Of a stretch of 40,834 nt of DNA, positions 35,257 through 40,834 are shown one piece after another. Under the pieces are notes generated by a model, which did not search any database, had not been told where the DNA came from, and saw only the letters and a list, made by a program, of their open reading frames with translations. This stretch comes from Thermoleophilia bacterium (lineage in GTDB: Bacteria; Actinomycetota; Thermoleophilia; Gaiellales; Gaiellaceae): positions 1 through 40,834 of the forward strand of contig JAICLU010000005.1 in NCBI GenBank assembly GCA_025925195.1, in the 5' to 3' direction. The position numbers and the translations under genes are program-made. Position 1 is the stretch's first letter; each line of letters starts with the position of its first letter.

Positions 35257-35958
35257 GTGTCCGCGAGGACCGCCCATGCCCGGCAGCTCTTCGCTCCGCT
35301 CGGGCCGAACTACGACCGCTTCGCCGACCTCCTGTCCTTCCGGCAGGACCCGCGCTGGCGCCGCTTCCTCGTCTCGCGCATCCCCGACGACGCGCTCCGC
35401 GTGCTCGACGTCGCGAGCGGGACGGCCGCCGTCGCGATCGAGCTCGCACGGCGCTCGCCGGAGCGCCGCATCGTCGGCATCGACCAGAGCGCCGAAATGC
35501 TCGCGGCCGGCCGGACACGCGTCGAACGGGCCGGGCTCGGGTCGCGAATCGAGCTGCGCGAAGGCCGGGCCGAGGAGCTGCCGTTCGGCGACGGAGAGTT
35601 CGACGCGCTGACCTTCACCTATCTCTTGCGGTACGTCGACGACCCCGCTGCGACGATGCGCGAGCTCGCGCGCGTCGTACGTCCCGGCGGGACGATCGCG
35701 ATGCTCGAGTTCGCCGTGCCGCGTGGCCTGTGGCGGCCGCTCTGGGAGCTGTACGTGCGCGCACTCCTCCCCGCGGCCGGCTACGCCGTCGGCGGAAGAG
35801 GCTGGTGGGACGTCGGGCGCTTCCTGGGACCGAGCATCCGCGGGTTCCACGCGCGCGTGCCGCTGCTCGACCTGTGGCGCGACGCGGGGATCGTCGACGT
35901 GCACGCGCGACGGTTGAGCGTCGGCGGCGGCATCGTCGTCTGGGGCGTGCGCGCGTGA
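35257..35958 (+). CDS. MenG/UbiE-like quinone methyltransferase
   Basis: 233 residues. The N-terminal FAPLGPNYDRFADLLSFRQDPRWRRFLV, motif I LDVASGTAAVAIELARR, IVGIDQSAEMLAAG, the post-motif FDALTFTYLLRYVDDPAATMRELARVVRPGG and MLEFAVPRG match the MenG/UbiE family, which C-methylates demethylmenaquinone with SAM. The residues ALTFTYLLRYV replace the usual ALTISYGLRNV, so another quinone-like or isoprenoid substrate is possible. GTGA overlap with the UbiA-like gene. Confidence 0.82.
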   Translation: MSARTAHARQLFAPLGPNYDRFADLLSFRQDPRWRRFLVSRIPDDALRVLDVASGTAAVAIELARRSPERRIVGIDQSAEMLAAGRTRVERAGLGSRIELREGRAEELPFGDGEFDALTFTYLLRYVDDPAATMRELARVVRPGGTIAMLEFAVPRGLWRPLWELYVRALLPAAGYAVGGRGWWDVGRFLGPSIRGFHARVPLLDLWRDAGIVDVHARRLSVGGGIVVWGVRA

Positions 35959-36635
35959 GCTCGCCCGCGCGGCCGGCGTTCTACGCGCTTCGGCCGGGCG
36001 GCTGGCGCGACTACGTGACGCTGCTCCACCCGCCGTACACGCTCTGGCACCTCTCGTACGTCGCGATCGGCGCCGCGCTTGCTCCGCATATGAACTGGCC
36101 GATCCTCGGCTGGACGACACTGGCGTTCCTGTTCGCGATGGGCGTCGGAGCGCACGCGCTCGACGAGCTGAACGGACGGCCGCTGCAGACACGGATACCG
36201 TCGGCGCTCCTCGTCGCGCTGGCGGCCGTGTCGATCGTCGCGGCCTGCGCGATCGGGATCGCGGTCGCCGCGCGGCACACGTGGTGGCTGCTCGCGTTCG
36301 TCGCCGTCGGCGCATTCGTCGTCGTCGCCTACAACCTCGAGCTCTGGGAAGGCCGCTTCCACTCCGACGTCTGGTTCGCGCTCACGTGGGGCGCGTTCCC
36401 GCTGCTCACCGGGTATTTCGCGGTCGCGGAGCGGTTGCGCTGGGAGGCCGCGGCCGGCGCAGCCTTCGCCTTCGCCACGAGCCTCGCGCAGCGAACGCTT
36501 TCGACGCCTGTGCGCTTCGCGCGGCGCTCCCAAGGCGATCCCACGACGACGGCGCCGCTCGAGCGGGCGCTGGAGCTGCTCGCCGCCGCGATGCCGCTGC
36601 TGGCGGGAGCGCTCCTGGTCGCGCGCGCCGCCTGA
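35955..36635 (+). CDS. Integral membrane protein, possibly a degenerate UbiA-superfamily member
   Basis: 226 residues with seven or eight hydrophobic helices. LLHPPYTLWHLSYVAIGAALAP and the region MGVGAHALDELNGRPLQTRIPSALL occupy the places where UbiA prenyltransferases have their entry helix and first Asp-rich motif, but only scattered acidic residues remain. YNLELWEGRFHSDVWFALTWGAFPLLTGYF could match the second motif region. The ties to UbiA are weak and based on layout; the translational coupling to a MenG-like methyltransferase is the main support. Confidence 0.6.
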   Translation: MSSPARPAFYALRPGGWRDYVTLLHPPYTLWHLSYVAIGAALAPHMNWPILGWTTLAFLFAMGVGAHALDELNGRPLQTRIPSALLVALAAVSIVAACAIGIAVAARHTWWLLAFVAVGAFVVVAYNLELWEGRFHSDVWFALTWGAFPLLTGYFAVAERLRWEAAAGAAFAFATSLAQRTLSTPVRFARRSQGDPTTTAPLERALELLAAAMPLLAGALLVARAA

Positions 36636-36640
36636 CGTCG

Positions 36641-36646
36641 TACGAT
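36641..36646 (+). promoter_or_regulatory. Leaderless-type -10 box of the 36654 gene
   Basis: TACGAT, 7 nt before the GTG at 36654. An in-frame ATG at 36645 overlaps the box and is therefore less likely to be the start. Confidence 0.45.
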
Positions 36647-36653
36647 GGGGGCC

Positions 36654-37982
36654 GTGGCGCTGCCCACGATCTTCGACATCGCCTTCGCCGTCGCCGCAGG
36701 GGTCGCTGCGGTCGCCCTTGGGCTCGCCGCCCTGCGCCGCATCGCCCTGCGGCCGCTCCTGGCGCTGATCGCAGTGGCCGGCGCAGGCGCCATCGCCGCC
36801 TGGGTGTTCTACGCGCTGCGCCAGCAGCGCGAGCTCGCGATCTCTGCCGCCGGACTGTGCGCGAGCACGCTCGTGCTCGCGGCGGCAGCGGCGCTGCGGC
36901 GCGCGCACGCGCAGACCGCCGCGTACGACGAGCATCTCGCCGCCGCACAGGCGCGGTTGCGCGAGCAGGTCGACGCCGAGGCGCGCGATCGCGCTGCCGA
37001 GCTCGAGCGCGTGCTCGCCCGCGCGCGCGCCGAGTCCGTCTCGCTGCTGCAGCAGGAGGAGAGCACGCTCGCCGAACAGCACCGTCGCGAGTTCGTCGGC
37101 CGGCAGCGCTCGATCGCCGACGAGCTCACGGCCGGGCTGACGACGACGCAAGCGCAGGTCGAGCAGCGGCTCGCCGGTTGGGCGCAGGATCTCGAGCGCG
37201 CCTCGGCGGCGACGAAGACGCACATCGCCGAGCTCGCGGCGCGCCAGAAGCAACTCGTCTCCGACGTCGAGCTGCGGCTCGCGGCCGACGCCGACCGCCT
37301 CTCGGCCGAGAGCGAGGAGCAGCGTGCCGCGCTGTCGCGGCTGCGAACCGAGGTCGAGAAGGCGCTCGAGGCCGCGCTCGGCCAGGCGCACACCGAGGTC
37401 GAGGCGCACGCCGCAGAACGACGACGCGCGCTGCACGAGCTCGACGAGCGGCTGCGCCGGCGCGAGCGGGAGCTGCTCGAACGCGTCGAGCGGGAGGAGG
37501 TCGACGCCGCCGCACGCGTGCGCGCCGGTTTCGAGGACGTCGTGCGCCGCCAGGTCGAGCAGATGGCAAGGATCGTCGAGCGTTCGACTGCGACCTATTC
37601 CGACGAGGCGACGCAGCAGTTCGCGACGCTCGTCAAGGCGAGCCGCGAGGACGCGGCGCGCCGGCTCGGACGCGAGCTCGACCGATCGGTCGAGGTGTTC
37701 GCACGTGAGGCGGAGGCGGTGCTCGCTGAGCGGCTCGCGCATGTCGGCGATGCCGGTGCGCAGCGGCTCGAGCGGCGGCTCGAGGATGCGACGAAGGTGC
37801 TCGAGCGGCAGCGCGACGAATGGCTCGCGGCGCTCGATGCCCGAATCGGCGAGCTCGAGTCAGAAGTGCGCCGCCGGCTCGAAGAGCTCGCCGCCGACGC
37901 CGACGCCGAGCGCGCGGTGCTCGAGGCCCGCGTGCAGGAACTGCTTCGCAGGCTCGACTCGGCCGCGCTCCAGCAGTCGTAA
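36654..37982 (+). CDS. Membrane-anchored long coiled-coil protein
   Basis: 442 residues. Two or three hydrophobic helices near the N-terminus (IFDIAFAVAAGVAAVALGLAAL, PLLALIAVAGAGAIAAWVFYAL, ISAAGLCASTLVLAAAAAL) anchor about 360 residues of almost continuous Glu/Arg/Ala/Leu helix with heptad character, such as LRTEVEKALEAALGQAHTEVEAHAAERRRALHELDERL. Architecture resembles RmuC-like or cytoskeletal scaffold proteins, but no RmuC nuclease domain is seen. The function is unknown; a structural or envelope role is inferred from the shape alone. Confidence 0.75.
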   Translation: MALPTIFDIAFAVAAGVAAVALGLAALRRIALRPLLALIAVAGAGAIAAWVFYALRQQRELAISAAGLCASTLVLAAAAALRRAHAQTAAYDEHLAAAQARLREQVDAEARDRAAELERVLARARAESVSLLQQEESTLAEQHRREFVGRQRSIADELTAGLTTTQAQVEQRLAGWAQDLERASAATKTHIAELAARQKQLVSDVELRLAADADRLSAESEEQRAALSRLRTEVEKALEAALGQAHTEVEAHAAERRRALHELDERLRRRERELLERVEREEVDAAARVRAGFEDVVRRQVEQMARIVERSTATYSDEATQQFATLVKASREDAARRLGRELDRSVEVFAREAEAVLAERLAHVGDAGAQRLERRLEDATKVLERQRDEWLAALDARIGELESEVRRRLEELAADADAERAVLEARVQELLRRLDSAALQQS

Positions 37983-38025
37983 GAAGTTCTTTAGGGGCCG
38001 ACTACCCGCCAACAAACGCGGGGAG

Positions 38026-38056
38026 GGTTCGTCGTAGGAAGCACGAACCAGGGAGG
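38026..38056 (+). promoter_or_regulatory. Stem-loop plus strong Shine-Dalgarno before the 66-residue gene
   Basis: GGTTCGT (38026-38032) and ACGAACC (38043-38049) form 7-bp arms around 10 nt. GGGAGG follows at 38051-38056, directly before the ATG at 38059. CCCGC/GCGGG arms lie just upstream (38005-38022 region). The leader 37983-38058 could be a small regulatory RNA element; I do not recognise a known riboswitch. Confidence 0.4.
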
Positions 38057-38058
38057 CC

Positions 38059-38259
38059 ATGAGCGAAGTGTCGGAAGTCGTCGAGATCGAATCCCAGCAG
38101 AGCAAGGTCGAAGGCTGGCGGCTGCACGTGCTCATCGAGGCCGGCTATCCGCTGCACCTTGCGGAGCGCCTGGCGGCGAGCGACGCGGATCTCCATCTGT
38201 GCGTCGAGCTCGTCGGCAACGGCTGCGAGCACGAGACCGCCGCCGAGATCCTGCTCTAG
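38059..38259 (+). CDS. Small protein of unknown function
   Basis: 66 residues, acidic, without a membrane segment. Two helices are likely: GWRLHVLIEAGYPLHLAERLAAS and LHLCVELVGNGCEHETAAEILL, with an extended N-terminus (SEVSEVVEIESQQSKVE). Strong Shine-Dalgarno GGGAGG 2 nt before the ATG, unlike many neighbours. No family recognised. Confidence 0.7.
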   Translation: MSEVSEVVEIESQQSKVEGWRLHVLIEAGYPLHLAERLAASDADLHLCVELVGNGCEHETAAEILL

Positions 38260-38293
38260 CAGCGCCTGGTTTCACGGCCGGCGCTGCGGCAAT

Positions 38294-38318
38294 AAACAAA
38301 TCGTAGTCCGATTTGTTT
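38294..38318. repeat. AT-rich perfect palindrome AAACAAATCG-tagtc-CGATTTGTTT
   Basis: 10-bp perfect arms with a 5-nt loop, followed by TTTC on the plus strand. It stands out in a GC-rich region. It lies 35 nt after the 66-residue gene and just before the ribosome site of the 38336 gene. It may be a terminator for the first gene or an operator for the second. Confidence 0.6.
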
Positions 38319-38335
38319 TCGCCGAGGAGCATGCG

Positions 38336-38617
38336 ATGCGCTGGTGGTACGGCAACCCCTATTTCGAGTTCGGACGGCGCCCGTTCCGCGAGGCGCGTCT
38401 GCGCGCCTACATCGTTCGCGAGCATCGGGCGGGACGGCCGCTGCTCGACATCCTCGCCGACGCCTACGTCGCGCGGTGCGGCAACGAGAGCTTCTGCTGG
38501 CGGGTGCTGCAGGACCCCGGCACGCTCGAGCTACTGCGCCGGAACGACCTCGACGCACTCGAGCGCCTGTCCGGCGAGTTGACGGCGGCGAAGGAAGGCC
38601 GGGTCACCGCCGACTAA
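38336..38617 (+). CDS. Small protein of unknown function upstream of xseA
   Basis: 93 residues, basic and aromatic-rich at the start (MRWWYGNPYFEFGRRPFREARLRAYIVREHRAGRPL), then helical (LLDILADAYVARCGN ... WRVLQDPGTLELLRRNDLDALERL). No signal peptide or membrane helix. Shine-Dalgarno GAGGAG at 38324-38329, 6 nt before the ATG. The frame is open further upstream, but the palindrome and the ribosome site fix this start. Its TAA stop forms part of the -10 box of xseA. Not recognised. Confidence 0.7.
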   Translation: MRWWYGNPYFEFGRRPFREARLRAYIVREHRAGRPLLDILADAYVARCGNESFCWRVLQDPGTLELLRRNDLDALERLSGELTAAKEGRVTAD

Positions 38618-38620
38618 CCT
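38615..38620 (+). promoter_or_regulatory. Leaderless-type -10 box of xseA, built on a stop codon
   Basis: TAACCT, 6 nt before the GTG at 38627. Its TAA is the stop codon of the 93-residue gene. Confidence 0.55.
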
Positions 38621-38626
38621 GAGCGC

Positions 38627-39853
38627 GTGAGCAAGGTCGCGCCGCTGCCCTACGACGACCGCAAGGTCTTCACCGTGGGCAGCTTCAACCGCGGCGTCTC
38701 GACGTGGCTCGCGAAGCTCCCGACCGTGTGGGTCGAGGGCGAGGTCACCGAGCTCAAGCGGCACGATCGCTGGGCGAGCGTCTTCTTCACGCTCAAGGAT
38801 CCCGAGGACGGCTCCTGCGTTCCGGCGACGATGGCGCGTGGGAAGTTCGACGCGCTCAAGCTCGGCCTCGCCGACGGCGAGCGCGTGCACGTCTTCGGCA
38901 GGCCCGAGCTGTTCGAGCAGAAGGGCGACTTCCGGCTACGCCTCCTGACGATCGAGCGCTTCGGCGTCGGCGCGCACCTCGCCGCGCTCGAGCGACTGAA
39001 GACGAAGCTCGCCGGCGAGGGGCTCTTCGCGCAGGAGCGAAAGCGAGCGCTGCCGCTGCTTCCCCGCCGCATCGGGCTCGTCACCGGGAACGACGCCGCC
39101 GCCAAGCGCGACGTCCTGACGACGATCCAGTCGCGGTTCCCGGCCGCGAACGTCCTCGTGGCGGAGACGCTCGTCCAGGGGCCGCGGGCCGCGCTCGGCA
39201 TCGTCGACGCGCTCCGCGCGCTCTGCGAGCACCCGGACGTCGACGTGATCGTCCTGACGCGCGGCGGCGGCAGCTTTGAGGATCTGCTCCCGTTCAGCGA
39301 CGAGCGGCTCGTGCGAGCAGTTGCGGCCTGCCGCGTGCCCGTCGTCTCGGCGGTCGGGCACGAGCAGGACACGCCGCTCTGCGACCTCGCCGCCGACGTT
39401 CGCGCGTCGACGCCGACGATGGCGGGGAAGGTCGTCGTCCCCGAGCTCTCTGAATTGTCCGGCAGGCTCGACCGGGCGCGCGCGTCGCTCGCGCGCGGCG
39501 TCGCACGAACGCTCGAGCGCGACGCGCTGAGGCTCGAGCGCGATGCGGAGCGGCTGCGGGCGGCGCCGCAACGCATCCTCGAGCGGGAACGCGAGCGGGT
39601 CGAGCGTGCACACGAGCGGCTTCGGACGGCCCCTGCGCTCGCGGTCGAGCGGAAGCGGGCGGTGCTCGAGACGACCGCCGGTAAGCTGCGCGTGTTGTCA
39701 CCGTTGCAAACACTCGAGCGAGGGTACGCAATCGTCCGGACGGAGTCACATGTCGTCACGGACGCATCCTCGCTGGCCGTGGGCGGCGCCGTCGACGTCC
39801 GGGTTGCAAGCGGCTCGTTCGACGCGCGAGTCGAAGAGGTGCGCGCCGAGTGA
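38627..39853 (+). CDS. xseA: Exodeoxyribonuclease VII large subunit
   Basis: Catalytic subunit of ExoVII, which degrades single-stranded DNA from both ends into oligonucleotides. 408 residues. N-terminal OB fold (VWVEGEVTELKRHDRWASVFFTLKD ... GERVHVFGRPELFEQKGDFRL), then the catalytic domain with RIGLVTGNDAAAKRDVLTTIQSRFP, VIVLTRGGGSFEDLLPFSDERLVRAVAACRVPVVSAVGHEQDTPLCDLAADVRASTPT, a coiled-coil arm at about 275-345, and the C-terminal LSPLQTLERGYAIV. GTG start directly behind a -10 box; GTGA overlap with xseB. Confidence 0.96.
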   Translation: MSKVAPLPYDDRKVFTVGSFNRGVSTWLAKLPTVWVEGEVTELKRHDRWASVFFTLKDPEDGSCVPATMARGKFDALKLGLADGERVHVFGRPELFEQKGDFRLRLLTIERFGVGAHLAALERLKTKLAGEGLFAQERKRALPLLPRRIGLVTGNDAAAKRDVLTTIQSRFPAANVLVAETLVQGPRAALGIVDALRALCEHPDVDVIVLTRGGGSFEDLLPFSDERLVRAVAACRVPVVSAVGHEQDTPLCDLAADVRASTPTMAGKVVVPELSELSGRLDRARASLARGVARTLERDALRLERDAERLRAAPQRILERERERVERAHERLRTAPALAVERKRAVLETTAGKLRVLSPLQTLERGYAIVRTESHVVTDASSLAVGGAVDVRVASGSFDARVEEVRAE

Positions 39854-40071
39854 GCGCGTCCGAGCCGACCTTCGAGCAGGCGCAGGCCGAGCTCGAGCAG
39901 ATCGTCGCGCGACTCGAGCAGGGGCAGGCGTCGCTCGACGACGCGATCGCGCTGTGGGAGCGCGGCGAGCAGCTCTATGCGTTCTGCCGGCAGCGGCTGG
40001 ACGCCGCGCAGGGCAAGGTCGAGGAGCTAGCTCGGCGCGTCGAGCAGACGAAGCCCGAGCCGTCGTCCTAG
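39850..40071 (+). CDS. xseB: Exodeoxyribonuclease VII small subunit
   Basis: 73 residues; the small helical subunit that wraps the coiled coil of XseA. FEQAQAELEQIVARLEQGQASLDDAIALWERGEQLYAFCRQRLDAAQGKVEELA is the whole family signature. The GTG start overlaps the xseA stop as GTGA, allowing stoichiometric synthesis. The 3' end overlaps the convergent glycerate kinase gene by 45 bp. Confidence 0.95.
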   Translation: MSASEPTFEQAQAELEQIVARLEQGQASLDDAIALWERGEQLYAFCRQRLDAAQGKVEELARRVEQTKPEPSS

Positions 40072-40834
40072 CGCGACGAGATCCTCGCGCGCACGCGACG
40101 GGTCGCCCGACAGTGCGACCGTCTCGGCGCCGCGCACCGGGGCGTCGACGACGCCGCCGAACACGACGCACGCCACGCCCGCCCGAGCGCAGCGCCGCGC
40201 CACCTCGGCCGGGGCCTTCCCCTCCCCCGTCGTCGCGTCGACCCGCCCTTCGCCGGTCACGACGAGCGCGTGGCGCGCGGGATCGAAGCCGAGGAGGTCG
40301 AGGACGGCCGGCGCACCCGGCACGAGCTCGGCCCCGAGGGCCGCGAGCGCCGCGCCGAGCCCGCCCGCCGCGCCGGCGCCGGGCAGCGCGGCGTACGGGG
40401 CGAGCCGCGGGTCGGCGCGGAAGCGCGCCTCCAGCTCGACGACCTGCTCGGGCGACGCGCCCTTTTGCGGGCCGAAGAGACGCGGCGCGTCGTAGAGCGT
40501 CGTCTGGACGTCGCACAGCACCGTCGTGGGCGCCGGCAGCCTGTCGAGCACCTCGAGCAGCCCGGCGCCGGCGTCCATGTTCGCCGTGCCGCCCAAGCCG
40601 ATCAGAAGCCGTCCGGCGATCGGCTGCTCGGCGTCCTGCATGGACGCGAGCAGCTCGCCGAGCGGTCGGGACGACTGCACCGTCACGTCGCGACGCGCGG
40701 GGTCGAACGGGATGACGGACGCGGCCTCGACGACGGCGGCGCCCACGAGGCGGCCCGAGAGCGCGTCGATCGTCCCCTCGCCGCCGTCCGCGAGCGGCAA
40801 CTCGTCGCAGACGGCACCGACCTCGGCGAAGCCC
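40027..40834 (-). CDS. glxK: Glycerate kinase (5' end cut by window edge)
   Basis: ATP-dependent phosphorylation of D-glycerate, usually to 2-phosphoglycerate for the GarK/GlxK family. The readable 269 codons begin inside the protein with AEVGAVCDELPLADGGEGTIDAL, then RLLIGLGGTANMDAGAGLLEVL, PRLFGPQKGASPEQV, GAAGGLGAALAALGAELVPGA and HALVVTGEGRVDATTGEGKAPAEVAR, all typical of the family. The first roughly 60-100 residues and the promoter lie beyond the window. It converges on xseB with 45 bp overlap. Confidence 0.93.
   Translation of the reverse strand, partial: GFAEVGAVCDELPLADGGEGTIDALSGRLVGAAVVEAASVIPFDPARRDVTVQSSRPLGELLASMQDAEQPIAGRLLIGLGGTANMDAGAGLLEVLDRLPAPTTVLCDVQTTLYDAPRLFGPQKGASPEQVVELEARFRADPRLAPYAALPGAGAAGGLGAALAALGAELVPGAPAVLDLLGFDPARHALVVTGEGRVDATTGEGKAPAEVARRCARAGVACVVFGGVVDAPVRGAETVALSGDPSRAREDLVALGRRLGLRLLDAPS

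Noticed and set aside
34132-36315. 727-codon minus-strand frame
   Set aside because: Only its last 184 codons are real (the DUF1707 gene); the rest is antisense to MenG-like and UbiA-like genes or out of frame with the 34680 gene.
38026-38049. tRNA T-arm (GGTTCG)
   Set aside because: GGTTCGT has the right letters but no acceptor, D or anticodon arms can be drawn around it.
38005-38058. Known riboswitch before the 66-residue gene
   Set aside because: Stems are short and no conserved core of any riboswitch class I know could be identified, so only a generic structured leader is reported.

Overview
The window is a very GC-rich (by eye about 70%), densely packed bacterial chromosome segment. 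The gene families (MenG-type methyltransferase, glycerate kinase, FabL, HmgA/HPPD, DUF1707, MgtC, YihY), the GTG/TTG starts and the stop/start overlaps suit a deep-branching actinomycete. A Thermoleophilia/Gaiellales-like lineage is my guess from overall flavour, not something proven here. No rRNA, tRNA, CRISPR array, transposase or phage gene is visible; this reads as a chromosomal core/accessory mix. | Layout. 1-2457: guaA (cut by the left edge) behind guaB, both minus. 2541-3650: a secreted orphan. 3629-8278 minus: a roadblock-like protein, a small membrane protein, pyrE, HU, pyrF, a LysM protein, a D,D-carboxypeptidase and a PfkB sugar kinase. 8314-9147: YihY. 9106-11876 minus: murI-rph-mgtC-rdgB. 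11900-17312 plus: secreted hydrolase, ABC substrate-binding protein, secreted protein, DUF72 protein and glutamine amidotransferase. 17338-18840: an EamA transporter and DUF402 pair flanked by two 69-nt direct repeats. 18897-26927 minus: two overlapping gene chains, CDF transporter-FAH-amine oxidase, then hmgA-glycosylase-GNAT-GST-sulfurtransferase-Zn ribbon-MBL. 26937-30296 minus: DUF2071, a membrane protein, HPPD and a second EamA transporter. 30328-31931 plus: small protein, fabL and methyltransferase. 31928-35234 minus: aminotransferase, proline dehydrogenase, small protein, DUF1707 protein and orphan. 35257-40071 plus: MenG-like, UbiA-like, a coiled-coil membrane protein, two small orphans and xseA-xseB. 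40027-40834 minus: glycerate kinase, cut by the right edge. | How genes work together. HPPD, HmgA and a FAH-family hydrolase, possibly with the GST, outline tyrosine/homogentisate breakdown. guaA/guaB and pyrE/pyrF are nucleotide synthesis; proline dehydrogenase sits with an aminotransferase; xseA/xseB form one nuclease; MenG and the UbiA-like protein suggest quinone or lipid chemistry. | The strongest unexplained signal is regulatory. Fifteen start codons sit exactly 6-7 nt downstream of a TANNNT hexamer, usually without a Shine-Dalgarno sequence, as expected for leaderless mRNAs. At six of the closely packed gene pairs (five strict, one with an 8-nt spacer) the TAA/TAG stop codon of the upstream gene is the first half of this -10 box. 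At two divergent gene pairs the two -10 boxes share their TA. A hairpin-bearing 69-nt repeat around the EamA/DUF402 pair is the second main oddity.
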